Origin: NCEH01 sp040049195 | GTDB lineage: Bacteria > Pseudomonadota > Alphaproteobacteria > Rhizobiales > Xanthobacteraceae | Assembly: GCF_040049195.1 (NCBI RefSeq) | Contig: NZ_JBDZDL010000002.1 | DNA: 64,000 bases | Reading direction: 5' to 3' (one strand) | In this document: positions 54,598-63,959 of the stretch, piece by piece | Layout of the letters: every line of letters starts with the position of its first letter | How positions within the stretch are numbered: the stretch's first letter is position 1 | The notes under the pieces: model-generated | What the model saw: only the letters and a program-made list of their open reading frames with translations | What the model was told of the DNA's origin: nothing | The model's database searches: none | Program-made: the position numbers and the translations under genes

Positions 54598-55314
54598 ATG
54601 TCCGACCTTCCCTATCCCCGCGTCCTCATCAAGGTCTCCGGCGAGGCCTTGATGGGACCGGAGCCGTTCGGGCTCCATCCCCCGACCGTGACGCGGATCG
54701 CCCGCGATCTCGTGGCCGTGCGCGCGCTCGGCTGCGAGGTTGCGGTGGTCGTCGGCGGCGGCAACATCCTGCGCGGCGCGCGCGTGGCCGGGGAGGATCT
54801 CAACAGGTCCACCGCCGACCATATGGGCATGCTCGCCACGGTGATGAATTGCCTGGCCCTGGAGCAGGCGGTGGAAGCCGCCGGCGAGCCGGCGCGCACC
54901 ATGTCCGCCATTCCCATGCCCACCGTCTGCGAGCCCTATGCCCGCCAGCCGGCCATGCGGCATCTGCGGCGGGGGCGGATCGTGCTGCTGGCGGGCGGTA
55001 CGGGCAATCCGTACTTCACCACCGACACCGGCGCGGTGCTGCGTGCGGCGGAGCTGAGCTGCGACGCCGTCCTCAAGGCAACCAATGTGGATGGCGTTTA
55101 TACCGCCGATCCCAAGCTCGATCCCAACGCCCGGCGCTATGACCGTCTCACCCATGACCAGGCCCTGGCCTACGATCTGAAGGTGATGGATGCCGCTGCG
55201 TTCGCCCTTGCCCGCGAAGCTGCCTTGCCGATAATCGTCTTTTCTATTCGCGAGCCGGGTGCCATCGTGGCGGCCGCCAAGGGCGAAGGCCACGTCACCG
55301 TGGTTGCGCCCTGA
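54598..55314 (+). CDS. pyrH: Uridylate kinase
   Basis: This 238-residue hexameric UMP kinase of the amino-acid-kinase fold phosphorylates UMP to UDP. It begins with the ATP-binding LIKVSGEALMG, has the GGGN motif VVGGGNILRG, and contains DHMGMLATVMNCLAL and the TGNPYFTTDTGAVLRA block. It follows tsf by 20 bases. A 215-base spacer with a hairpin separates it from frr. Confidence 0.97.
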   Translation: MSDLPYPRVLIKVSGEALMGPEPFGLHPPTVTRIARDLVAVRALGCEVAVVVGGGNILRGARVAGEDLNRSTADHMGMLATVMNCLALEQAVEAAGEPARTMSAIPMPTVCEPYARQPAMRHLRRGRIVLLAGGTGNPYFTTDTGAVLRAAELSCDAVLKATNVDGVYTADPKLDPNARRYDRLTHDQALAYDLKVMDAAAFALAREAALPIIVFSIREPGAIVAAAKGEGHVTVVAP

Positions 55315-55370
55315 CGGCATGAGGCGGCGCTCTCGGCGCCTGATGCTCCTCCGGTCCGCATCGCGCGGGT

Positions 55371-55396
55371 GCCGGCGGGGTGGCGCTCTCGCCGGC
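55371..55396 (+). other. Hairpin in the pyrH-frr spacer
   Basis: GCCGGCG (55371-55377) pairs with CGCCGGC (55390-55396) around a 12-base loop. No T-run follows. The rest of the 215-base spacer shows no gene. Confidence 0.45.
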
Positions 55397-55529
55397 GCGC
55401 GGCGCTTGGCGAGGGGCGCGTTTCCCGGGTATCCCGCGGTAAAGAGACCTTGGCCTTCGGCCGTGTCGTCAGGCGGGGAAGGACAGAACCGGCATCTCGC
55501 GCCGGGAAAATGAAGAACAGGAATTTGCC

Positions 55530-56093
55530 ATGAGCACCGACGCATTCGACCTTGCCGATCTCAAGCGCCGCATGCAGGGCGCGGTGGGCGTGCTGAAGCA
55601 GGAACTCGGCGGCCTGCGGACCGGCCGGGCGTCGGCCAGCCTCCTGGAGCCGATCCAGGTGGACGCCTACGGCACCCATATGCCCATCAGCCAGGTGGCG
55701 ACGGTCTCGGTGCCCGAGCCGCGCATGCTGTCGGTCCAGGTCTGGGATCGTTCCATGGTCAGCGCCGTCGAAAAGGCGATCCGCGACAGCAATCTCGGCC
55801 TCAACCCCTCCACCGAAGGCCAGGTGATGCGCATCCGCATTCCCGAGCTGAACCAGGAGCGGCGCCAGGAAATGGTGAAGGTCGCCCACAAATATGCCGA
55901 GGCGGCGCGCGTCTCCGTGCGCCATGTGCGGCGCGACGGCATGGACCTGCTCAAGAAGCTGGAGAAGGACAGCGAGATCAGCGCCGACGATCTCGAGCGT
56001 TTCTCCACCCAGGTGCAGAAGGCGACGGACGAGGTGATCGCGGAAGTGGACCAGACCCTCGCCCACAAGGAAAAGGAAATCCTCTCGGTCTGA
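55530..56093 (+). CDS. frr: Ribosome recycling factor
   Basis: This 187-residue protein has the full three-helix bundle plus small domain. Signatures are LKQELGGLRTGRASASLLEP, the domain-2 hinge, and MRIRIPELNQERRQEMVKV. With EF-G it dissociates post-termination ribosomes. It is of standard length. uppS starts ten bases after its stop. Confidence 0.98.
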   Translation: MSTDAFDLADLKRRMQGAVGVLKQELGGLRTGRASASLLEPIQVDAYGTHMPISQVATVSVPEPRMLSVQVWDRSMVSAVEKAIRDSNLGLNPSTEGQVMRIRIPELNQERRQEMVKVAHKYAEAARVSVRHVRRDGMDLLKKLEKDSEISADDLERFSTQVQKATDEVIAEVDQTLAHKEKEILSV

Positions 56094-56103
56094 GGAGCAT
56101 GGC

Positions 56104-56892
56104 ATGAAGGGGGAAGGGGCCATGTCGGTGCGCAACGGCGCCTCAGCGCCGCCAGCCACGGGTGACGCATGCATCCCGGTGCATGTGGGCGTCATCATGG
56201 ACGGCAACGGGCGCTGGGCGACGGCCCGAAACCTTCCCCGATTTGAAGGCCACCGGCGCGGGCTCGAGGCTTTGCGCCGGTGCGTGCGCGCCGCGCGCGA
56301 GATCGGTATCCGCTATCTCACCATCTACAGCTTCTCCAGCGAGAACTGGTCGCGCCCGGCGAGCGAGGTCTCCGACCTCATGGGTCTGCTGAAGCGGTTC
56401 GTGCGTCACGACCTCGCCGAACTGCACAGCGCCAATGTGCGCGTGCGCATCATCGGCGCGCGGGATGATCTCGCCCGCGACATCTGCCAGCTGCTGGACG
56501 AGGCGGAGGCCCTGACCAAGGACAATACCGGCCTCACGCTGGTGGTTGCGTTCAATTATGGCGGGCGGCAGGAGATCGCCGCCGCCGCCGCCCGGCTCGC
56601 GGCCGATGCGGTGGCCGGCAAGATCCGGCCCGAGGAGATCAGCGCGGACATGATCTCGGCGCGCCTCGACACCGCCGGCATTCCCGATCCGGATCTGATC
56701 GTGCGCACCAGCGGCGAGCAGCGGCTCTCCAATTTCCTGCTGTGGCAGGGGGCTTATTCCGAACTCGTGTTCCTGCCCATCTATTGGCCCGAGTTCGACC
56801 ACGCCGCGCTGGTTGGCGCCATTGAGGAATATGCCCGGCGTGACCGTCGGTTCGGCGGCATCGCCGCCCGCGCCGGCAGCGTGCGCACGTGA
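56104..56892 (+). CDS. uppS: Undecaprenyl diphosphate synthase
   Basis: This 262-residue cis-prenyltransferase makes the C55 lipid carrier for peptidoglycan and O-antigen. The catalytic motif VIMDGNGRWA holds D33. The later blocks YLTIYSFSSENWSRP and LIVRTSGEQRLSNFLLWQ are also intact. The start is either this ATG (GAGGAG upstream) or the ATG at 56122, which removes six residues. Its stop overlaps the cdsA GTG. Confidence 0.96.
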   Translation: MKGEGAMSVRNGASAPPATGDACIPVHVGVIMDGNGRWATARNLPRFEGHRRGLEALRRCVRAAREIGIRYLTIYSFSSENWSRPASEVSDLMGLLKRFVRHDLAELHSANVRVRIIGARDDLARDICQLLDEAEALTKDNTGLTLVVAFNYGGRQEIAAAAARLAADAVAGKIRPEEISADMISARLDTAGIPDPDLIVRTSGEQRLSNFLLWQGAYSELVFLPIYWPEFDHAALVGAIEEYARRDRRFGGIAARAGSVRT

Positions 56893-57701
56893 TCGGCGGA
56901 AAAGACCTCCGTCAGCGCACCTTATCCGCGGCCATCCTGGCGCCGCTCGTCCTGGCGATCACTTGGTTCGGCGGCTGGCCCTTCGCGCTCATGTGGGCGC
57001 TCGCGGGCATCACCATCGTCTATGAATGCGGCACCGTGGCGCGGGTGCTGCCGCGCATGCTGCCCATCGTCATCGGAGCCGCGGCCGTGCTCGCGGCGAG
57101 CGCGACGCTCGCCGCCACCGGGTCCGGTGCGGGGGCGACGGCGATCTGCCTGGGGGGCGCGGTGGTCGCGATCCTGGTTGCGCGCGGCCGCCTTTGGGCG
57201 GGCGCCGGGGTTTTATGCGGGGCGGTGGCCAGCCTGCCCATCGTCGCGCTGCGCGATAGCGACCAATTGGGCCTCGTCGCGGTGCTCTTCCTCTATGCGG
57301 TGGTGTGGAGCACGGACATCGGCGCTTATTTCACCGGCCGCACCCTCGGTGGGCCCAAGCTGTGGCCGCGCCTCTCGCCCAACAAGACGTGGTCGGGCGC
57401 GATCGGCGGCGCCGTCTGCGGCATGGCGGCGGGAATCGCCCTGCTGCTTGCCGCCGGACTGGCCTTCACGCCCATGTGGGCGCTCCTCGGCATCCTGCTG
57501 AGTGCCGTGGCGCAATCCGGCGATCTCGCCGAATCGGCCTTCAAGCGGGCGTTCGGGGTGAAGGATGCCGGAAGCCTTATTCCCGGGCACGGCGGTGTGC
57601 TGGACCGGCTGGACGGATTTCTCGCCGCGGTGCTGCTCGCCGGCCTGATCGGCTTTGCCCGCAACGACCTGGTCCCAGCGGCGGGTCTGCTTTTGTGGTA
57701 G
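56889..57701 (+). CDS. cdsA: Phosphatidate cytidylyltransferase
   Basis: This 270-residue integral membrane enzyme makes CDP-diacylglycerol for phospholipid synthesis. It has about eight hydrophobic segments, the SPNKTWSGAIGG motif, and the complete C-terminal signature FKRAFGVKDAGSLIPGHGG followed by DRLD. The start is GTG overlapping the uppS stop. dxr begins ten bases after its stop. Confidence 0.96.
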   Translation: MIGGKDLRQRTLSAAILAPLVLAITWFGGWPFALMWALAGITIVYECGTVARVLPRMLPIVIGAAAVLAASATLAATGSGAGATAICLGGAVVAILVARGRLWAGAGVLCGAVASLPIVALRDSDQLGLVAVLFLYAVVWSTDIGAYFTGRTLGGPKLWPRLSPNKTWSGAIGGAVCGMAAGIALLLAAGLAFTPMWALLGILLSAVAQSGDLAESAFKRAFGVKDAGSLIPGHGGVLDRLDGFLAAVLLAGLIGFARNDLVPAAGLLLW

Positions 57702-57711
57702 GTCTTTCGCT

Positions 57712-58884
57712 ATGACCGTCATTTCGATCCTTGGCGTCACCGGCTCGGTGGGCCGCAGCACCGTGAAGGTTTTGAGCGAAGCTCCCGGCCGCTATCGCGT
57801 GGAAGCGGTGGCCGGCGGGCGCGATCCTCAGGCCCTGGCGCGGCTTGCGTGCGAGCTCGGGGCGCGTTTCGCAGCCATCGCCGATCCGGCCGGAGGCGCG
57901 GAACTGTCGGCTCTGCTCGCCGGCACCGGCATCGAAAGCGGGGCAGGGCCTTCCGCCGTCATCGAAGCGGCGCAGCGCGAGGCGAATCTCGTGGTGGCTG
58001 CCATTTCCGGCGTCGCGGGCCTTGCGCCCACCGTCGCGGCGTTCGGGCAGGGGCGGCGGCTCGCGGTGGCCAACAAGGAATGCCTCGTGGCCGCGGGCGC
58101 CTTCTTCATCGCCGAAGCGGCGCGCACCGGCACCACGCTGCTGCCGATGGATTCCGAGCACAACGCCATCTACCAGGCGCTCGGCGCCGGGCCGCGCGCG
58201 GATGTGGAGCGGGTGACCATCACCGCCTCGGGCGGGCCGTTCCGCACCGCCCCGCGCGAGCAAATTGCCCGCGCCCGTGCCGCCGACGCGCTGAAGCATC
58301 CCAATTGGTCGATGGGCGCCAAGATCACCATCGATTCCGCCACCTTGATGAACAAGGGGCTGGAGCTGATCGAGGCGCACCATCTGTTCGGCATCCCCGC
58401 CAGCCAGCTGGAAGCGGTGGTGCATCCCGAATCGGTGGTGCATGGCCTCGTCTCGTTCCGCGATGGATCGGTGGTCGCGGGACTTGCCGTGCCCGACATG
58501 TGCGTCCCCATCGCCCATTGCCTCGGCTTTCCGGACCGGCTGGACACCTCCTGTCGCCGGCTCGACCTCACCAAGGTGGGCCGGCTGACCTTCGAGGCTC
58601 CGGATCTGGAGCGATTCCCGGCTTTGCGCCTGGCGATGGAGGCCATGGAAGCCGGCGGCACGGCCCCGACCATCCTTAATGGCGCCAACGAGATCGCCGT
58701 CGCGGCTTTCCTCGAAGGGGCGATCGGAATGTTCGGTATCGCGGCGGTGGTGGAGGAAACCTTGGCGGCGCTTCCCGCTGGCGCGCCTCCGGCGTCCTTG
58801 GCCGAGGCCCTGGCGCTGGACGCGCAGGCCCGGCGCGTCGCGGTGTCGCTGCTGCCTAAATATGCCGCAGCGGCAGTCGCCTGA
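57712..58884 (+). CDS. dxr: 1-deoxy-D-xylulose 5-phosphate reductoisomerase
   Basis: This 390-residue enzyme is the second step of the MEP isoprenoid pathway. It has the NADPH motif GVTGSVGRST (8-17), the metal-binding block MDSEHNAIYQAL with its aspartate and glutamate, and the flexible-loop region SGGPFR. The ATG at 57712 gives the family start MTVISILGVTG. The isoprenoid product supplies UppS, encoded two genes upstream. Confidence 0.97.
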   Translation: MTVISILGVTGSVGRSTVKVLSEAPGRYRVEAVAGGRDPQALARLACELGARFAAIADPAGGAELSALLAGTGIESGAGPSAVIEAAQREANLVVAAISGVAGLAPTVAAFGQGRRLAVANKECLVAAGAFFIAEAARTGTTLLPMDSEHNAIYQALGAGPRADVERVTITASGGPFRTAPREQIARARAADALKHPNWSMGAKITIDSATLMNKGLELIEAHHLFGIPASQLEAVVHPESVVHGLVSFRDGSVVAGLAVPDMCVPIAHCLGFPDRLDTSCRRLDLTKVGRLTFEAPDLERFPALRLAMEAMEAGGTAPTILNGANEIAVAAFLEGAIGMFGIAAVVEETLAALPAGAPPASLAEALALDAQARRVAVSLLPKYAAAAVA

Positions 58885-59084
58885 GGTCGGGTCGCGGACG
58901 ATAATCGCATTCGCGCTTGCCTAAGTTTGCCGCAAAGGCATCCTAAGGCTCTGCGCTGGGGTTCTCGGCCTCATCTCTCATGGATCGCGAAGGGCGCGCC
59001 GCGCGGCCTTCGCCCAACATTCGGTGCCATCGGTTGCGCGGCGCTTCGCCATGCGCCGGCGCGGCGCACGCGAGGAAACGGACG

Positions 59085-60230
59085 ATGGAAGTGTTTTCGA
59101 GTCTGGGCGCCTGGGGCACCTCGCTCCTCGGCTATGTGGTGCCTTTCCTTTTCGTGCTGACCCTGGTGGTGTTTTTTCACGAGCTTGGTCATTTTTGGGT
59201 GGCGCGCCGCGCCGGCGTGCGGGTCTTGACCTTCTCGCTGGGCTTCGGCCCGGAGATCGCCGGCTTCAACGACCGCCACGGCACGCGCTGGCGCCTCGCC
59301 GCCGTCCCGCTCGGCGGATATGTGCGATTCTTCGGCGATGAAGACGCGGCGAGCACGCCGAACACCGAAAAGCTGCGGCAGATGACGCCGCAGGAGCGCA
59401 AGGAAAGCTTTTTCTACGCCCCGCTCGCGTGGCGCGCCGCCATTGTCGCGGCGGGACCGATTGCCAATTTCATCCTGGCCGTGGTCATTTTTTCCATGGT
59501 CTTCATGGTGTTCGGCCGCCAGGTGACGGCGCCGCGCGTGGACCAGGTCGCGGCCGGCAGCGCCGCCGAGCAGGCCGGATTTGTCCCCGGCGATCTGGTG
59601 CTCAGCATCGACGGTACGCCGGTTGAGAGCTTCGCGGACATGCAGCGCATCGTCGGCTCCAATGCCGGCGAGGCGCTGAGCTTCAAGGTGGAGCGCGGCA
59701 ATACGGAACTTTCACTGACCGCCACGCCGCAATTGCGGGAAGTGAAGGATGCGTTCGGCAATTCCCACAAGATGGGCCTGCTCGGCATCTCCCGCTCGCT
59801 TGCCGCGGCGGACGTGACGACTCGCCGCTACGGCCCGGCCGAAGCGATCGCCATGGGCGCCCAGGAGACCTGGTTCGTGGTCGCGCGCACGTTCGACTAT
59901 CTGGGCGGCCTGATCGCGGGGCGGGAATCGGCCGATCAGCTGGGCGGCCCGATCCGCATCGCCCAGGTGTCCGGGCAGGTAGCCACCTACGGAATCGGTG
60001 CCCTCCTGTCGCTCGCGGCGGTGCTTTCGGTGTCGATTGGACTTCTTAACCTCTTTCCGATCCCGCTGTTGGACGGGGGGCATCTGCTGTTCTACGCTGT
60101 GGAAGCGGTGCGCGGGCGGCCGCTCAGTGCGCGCACGCAGGACATCGGTTTTCGCATCGGCCTCGCCATTGTGTTGATGCTGATGGTTTTTGCCACATGG
60201 AACGACGTGCTGCATCTGGCCACCATGTGA
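59085..60230 (+). CDS. rseP: Site-2 metalloprotease RseP/MmpA
   Basis: This 381-residue intramembrane zinc protease has HELGH at residues 32-36 and the third metal ligand in NLFPIPLLDGG near 328. One PDZ domain is visible (about 130-205), whereas E. coli RseP has two. It cleaves membrane-bound regulators; the Caulobacter homologue MmpA degrades the remnant of PodJ. The ATG at 59085 behind AGGAAACGGA was chosen. A 200-base spacer without genes precedes it. Confidence 0.94.
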   Translation: MEVFSSLGAWGTSLLGYVVPFLFVLTLVVFFHELGHFWVARRAGVRVLTFSLGFGPEIAGFNDRHGTRWRLAAVPLGGYVRFFGDEDAASTPNTEKLRQMTPQERKESFFYAPLAWRAAIVAAGPIANFILAVVIFSMVFMVFGRQVTAPRVDQVAAGSAAEQAGFVPGDLVLSIDGTPVESFADMQRIVGSNAGEALSFKVERGNTELSLTATPQLREVKDAFGNSHKMGLLGISRSLAAADVTTRRYGPAEAIAMGAQETWFVVARTFDYLGGLIAGRESADQLGGPIRIAQVSGQVATYGIGALLSLAAVLSVSIGLLNLFPIPLLDGGHLLFYAVEAVRGRPLSARTQDIGFRIGLAIVLMLMVFATWNDVLHLATM

Positions 60231-60399
60231 CGAAGAGGGCAGTCGTGGCGCAGCGGCCACGGTTGGCGGAAAAGCGGAAGCCGCTGGTGGGACAGGCGTT
60301 TGCAGTGCGGGGAAAAGCCTGTACAAGCGCCTCGACGGTGAGAATCCGAGCGCCCCGGCGCCCGGGTTTGAGAACAACGAATTCAAGGTTGCGCGCCAT

Positions 60400-62829
60400 A
60401 TGACTTCTCGGGTCCGAGTCATCGTGAAACTGGCCGCCGTCCTCGGCATCGCGCTCAGCGCCGCGATGGCGACGACCGCCGGTTCCATCCTCATCGCCGG
60501 TCCCGCGGCCGCTCAATCCGCTTCGAACATCGTGGTCGAAGGCAATCGCCGCGTCGACGCGGCGACGATCCGGTCTTATTTCGCGGTGAAGCCCGGCGAG
60601 TCGCTCTCGCCCGCCAAGATCAACGAGGCCCTCGCGGCGCTGTATGCGACCGGCCTGTTTTCGGACGTGAACATCTCCCAGCAAGGTGGCCGGCTGGTGG
60701 TGCGCGTCTCCGAAAACGAGGTGATCAACCGCATCGCCTTCGAGGGCAACAAGAAGCTCAAGGACGACGCGCTGCTGGCGGAGATCCAGTCCAAGCCGCG
60801 CGGCACCTTGTCCAAGGCCGTGGTGCAGGCGGATACCCAGCGCATCATCGAGGTTTATCGCCGTTCGGGTCGGACCGAAGTGAAGGTCAATCCGGTCACC
60901 ATCGATCGCGGCAATGGGCGTGTCGATCTGGTGTTCGAGATTACCGAAGGCGAGAAGGTCGGCGTCAAGGACATCAAGTTCGTCGGCAACAAGGCGTTCT
61001 CGGACTTCAAGCTGAAGGACGTGATCACCACGACGACCACCAACTGGCTGTCGTTCCTCAAGTCCACGGACGTCTACGATCCGGACCGCGTGAATGCGGA
61101 CCAGGAGTTGCTGCGCCGCTGGTACCTGAAGAATGGCTATGCCGACTTCCGCATCGTCTCCGCCACGGCTGAACTGATCCCCGCCACCAGCGGCTCGCCG
61201 GCCGGCTATGTGATCACCTTCACGCTGGACGAGGGTGCGCAGTATCGCTTCGGCAAGGTGGATGTGGTCTCCAACATTCGCGATGTGCCCGCCGCCAACC
61301 TGCGCAGCGCGCTGCGCATGAGCGAGGGGCAGGTCTACAACGCCGAGCTGGTCGAGAAGTCGGTCGAGAACGTCACGATCGAGGTGTCGAAGAACGGCTA
61401 TGCGTTCGCCCAGGTGCGGCCGCGCGGTGACCGCGACTTCGAAAACAAGCGCATCAACGTGTTGTTCGTGGTCGAAGAAGGACCGCGGGTTTACGTCGAG
61501 CGCATCGAAATCCGCGGCAACACCCGTACCCGCGACTGGGTTATCCGCCGCGAATTCGATATCGGCGAAGGCGATGCCTATAACCGCGTGATGGTCGACC
61601 GCGCCGAGCGCCGCCTGCGCAACCTCGGCTACTTCAAGACCGTCAAGATCACCAATGAGCCCGGCTCGGCCCCCGACCGCATCATCCTGGTGGTGGAGGT
61701 TGAGGATCAGCCGACGGGTGAGTTCTCGGTGTCGGGCGGTTATTCGACCTCGGACGGCTTCATCGCCGAAGTCTCCCTGGGCGAAAAGAACTTCCTCGGC
61801 CGTGGCCAATACGTGAAGATCTCCGGCTCCTTCGGCCAGAATGCCCAGGGCGCGGAATTCTCCTTCACCGAACCCTACTTCCTCGGATATCGGCTCTCCG
61901 CTGGCATTGACTTCTACTGGAAGGAAACCAGCGCCACGAGCTACACCTCGTACAACACCAACACGCTGGGTGGCGGCTTCCGCTTCGGCCTGCCGATCAC
62001 GGACGAAATCACCCTGGCGCTGCGCTACAACCTCTATCAGCGCGAGATCAACCTCGATTGCGCGGTCTGGGGTGACCCCTTCCTGACCTGCGCGGGCACG
62101 GCGTCCTGGGCGATCATCGAGGCGGTGGCGCAAGGTGCGACGATCACGTCGGCGGCGGGCTACACGCTCTCCTTCAACGGGCTCGACAGCAACATCAACC
62201 CGACCTCCGGCCTCTATGCGGAATTGAAGCAGGACTTTGCCGGCCTCGGCGGCGACGTGAACTTCATCCGCACCTCGGCCGACGTGCGCTATTACTATCC
62301 GCTGATCAGCGACTGGGTGCTGCTGCTGCACGGCCAGGCCGGCCATGTGAATGCGTGGGGTGACCAGGATCTGCGGATCATGGACAACTTCTTCATGGGC
62401 CCGAACCTGGTTCGCGGCTTCGCCCCGAACGGTATCGGCCCGCGCGACATGGCCTCCCTGTCGCAGGACTCCCTGGGTGGTACGTCCTATTGGGGCATTT
62501 CGGCCGAAGTGCAGTTCCCGCTGGCCTTCCTGCCCAAGGACATCGGCCTGAAGGCCGCGGTGTTCGCGGATGCCGGCTCGCTGTTCGACTATCAGGGCCA
62601 GACCACCTTCGTGGGTGCCCCTGCGCCGTATACCTGCCCGCCGGGCGCCCAGAACGCGACAGGCAACATCTGCGTGTTCGACGACAACGGCATCCGGTCT
62701 TCGGTGGGCGCGAGCTTGATCTGGCAGTCGCCCTTCGGTCCGCTGCGCTTCGACTATGCCTGGGTGCTGAGCCAGCAGGCCTACGACAAGGACCAGGCGT
62801 TCCGCTTCTCCGGCGGCACCAAGTTCTAA
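60400..62829 (+). CDS. bamA: Outer-membrane protein assembly factor BamA
   Basis: This 809-residue protein inserts beta-barrel proteins into the outer membrane. A signal peptide (cleavage after about residue 38) is followed by five POTRA domains, beginning with NIVVEGNRRVDAATIRSYF. The C-terminal barrel has the conserved loop-6 motif VRGFAPNGIGPRD and ends in phenylalanine. Two cysteine pairs sit in predicted outer loops. A weak promoter-like TTGCAG-N16-TACAAG at 60300-60327 and a hairpin at 60244-60261 lie in the spacer after rseP. Confidence 0.96.
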   Translation: MTSRVRVIVKLAAVLGIALSAAMATTAGSILIAGPAAAQSASNIVVEGNRRVDAATIRSYFAVKPGESLSPAKINEALAALYATGLFSDVNISQQGGRLVVRVSENEVINRIAFEGNKKLKDDALLAEIQSKPRGTLSKAVVQADTQRIIEVYRRSGRTEVKVNPVTIDRGNGRVDLVFEITEGEKVGVKDIKFVGNKAFSDFKLKDVITTTTTNWLSFLKSTDVYDPDRVNADQELLRRWYLKNGYADFRIVSATAELIPATSGSPAGYVITFTLDEGAQYRFGKVDVVSNIRDVPAANLRSALRMSEGQVYNAELVEKSVENVTIEVSKNGYAFAQVRPRGDRDFENKRINVLFVVEEGPRVYVERIEIRGNTRTRDWVIRREFDIGEGDAYNRVMVDRAERRLRNLGYFKTVKITNEPGSAPDRIILVVEVEDQPTGEFSVSGGYSTSDGFIAEVSLGEKNFLGRGQYVKISGSFGQNAQGAEFSFTEPYFLGYRLSAGIDFYWKETSATSYTSYNTNTLGGGFRFGLPITDEITLALRYNLYQREINLDCAVWGDPFLTCAGTASWAIIEAVAQGATITSAAGYTLSFNGLDSNINPTSGLYAELKQDFAGLGGDVNFIRTSADVRYYYPLISDWVLLLHGQAGHVNAWGDQDLRIMDNFFMGPNLVRGFAPNGIGPRDMASLSQDSLGGTSYWGISAEVQFPLAFLPKDIGLKAAVFADAGSLFDYQGQTTFVGAPAPYTCPPGAQNATGNICVFDDNGIRSSVGASLIWQSPFGPLRFDYAWVLSQQAYDKDQAFRFSGGTKF

Positions 62830-62843
62830 TCCTGTCCTCTTAT

Positions 62844-62877
62844 GCGGGCGTCGGCGGTCGTTCCGTCTGACGCCCGC
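62844..62877 (+). other. Hairpin between bamA and lpxD
   Basis: GCGGGCGTC (62844-62852) pairs perfectly with GACGCCCGC (62869-62877) around a 16-base loop. There is no T-run, so it may only slow transcription or stabilise the bamA mRNA end. Confidence 0.6.
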
Positions 62878-62891
62878 AGCGTATCTAAAAT

Positions 62892-63959
62892 ATGAGCGAT
62901 CCTCTCTTCTTCCCCCTGCCGTCACCGCTAACCCTCGCGGAGGTTGCGGCACTGAGCGGAGCGCGCGCCCTCGTCGCAGACCTTCCGGAAGGTGCTGTCG
63001 TGCGTGGGGTTTCCACCCTCGCCGATGCCGGCCCCGGCGATCTCGCCTTCTTCGATTCGCCGCGCTATCGCAGCGCGTTCGAGGCGACCCGCGCGAGCGT
63101 CTGCATCACCACCGAGAAACTGGCCGAAGGCGCGCCCACCGGCCTGATCGTTCTGGTGTCGCCCCGTCCCGCGCTTGCCTTCGTCAATGTCACCCGCACC
63201 CTGTTCGCGACCGCCCTGCGGCCGCAACCGGTGTTCGGCCATAAGGGTATCGCACCGGGCGCGTTCATCCATCCCACCGCCCGGCTCGAGGACGACGTGA
63301 CGGTGGATCCCGGCGCCGTGATTGGGCCGGACGTTGAGATCGGTGCCCAATCGGTGATCTGCGCCAACGCCGTGATCGGCGCCGGTGTGCGGATCGGCCG
63401 GGAAACGTCCATCGGCGCCGGCGCGACGCTGATTCACGCGCTTGTCGGCAATCGCGTGATCCTCCACAGCGGAGTGCGGATCGGCCAGGACGGTTTCGGC
63501 TACCAGCCGAGCCCGCGCGGCCATCTCAAGGTGCCGCAGATCGGCCGGGTCGTGATCCAGGACGATGTGGAGATCGGTGCCGGCACCACCATCGACCGCG
63601 GCGCCCTGCGCGACACCGTGATCGGCGAGGGCACCAAGATCGATAATCTCGTGCAGATCGCCCATAACGTGGTGATCGGCCGCCATTGCGTTATCGTTTC
63701 GCAGACCGGCATTTCCGGCAGCACCACGCTGGGCGATTTCGTCATGCTGGGCGGCCAGGTGGGCGTCATCGGCCACGTCCGCATCGGGGATGCGGCCCAG
63801 ATCGCGGCCTCCTCCAATGTGAAGGACGACGTGCCGCCGGGCGTGCGCTGGGGCGGGTCGCCCGCAAAACCCGTGCGCGAATGGTTTAGGGAATTGACCG
63901 CGCTGAAGAAACTGGGGCAAGCAAGCGCCCGTCGCAGCGATGAAGGGGGGGAGAAATGA
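62892..63959 (+). CDS. lpxD: UDP-3-O-(3-hydroxyacyl)glucosamine N-acyltransferase LpxD
   Basis: This 355-residue lipid A enzyme has an N-terminal uridine-binding domain, then a long left-handed beta-helix of hexapeptide repeats. The catalytic histidine lies in LVQIAHNVVIGRH. A C-terminal helical tail follows. It transfers a hydroxyacyl chain to UDP-acylglucosamine in lipid A synthesis. Its stop overlaps the ATG of the next gene, as lpxD-fabZ pairs often do. Confidence 0.96.
   Translation: MSDPLFFPLPSPLTLAEVAALSGARALVADLPEGAVVRGVSTLADAGPGDLAFFDSPRYRSAFEATRASVCITTEKLAEGAPTGLIVLVSPRPALAFVNVTRTLFATALRPQPVFGHKGIAPGAFIHPTARLEDDVTVDPGAVIGPDVEIGAQSVICANAVIGAGVRIGRETSIGAGATLIHALVGNRVILHSGVRIGQDGFGYQPSPRGHLKVPQIGRVVIQDDVEIGAGTTIDRGALRDTVIGEGTKIDNLVQIAHNVVIGRHCVIVSQTGISGSTTLGDFVMLGGQVGVIGHVRIGDAAQIAASSNVKDDVPPGVRWGGSPAKPVREWFRELTALKKLGQASARRSDEGGEK

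Noticed and set aside
60124..62952. 942-codon minus-strand frame opposite bamA
   Set aside because: Antisense shadow of bamA; no recognisable domains or plausible start.
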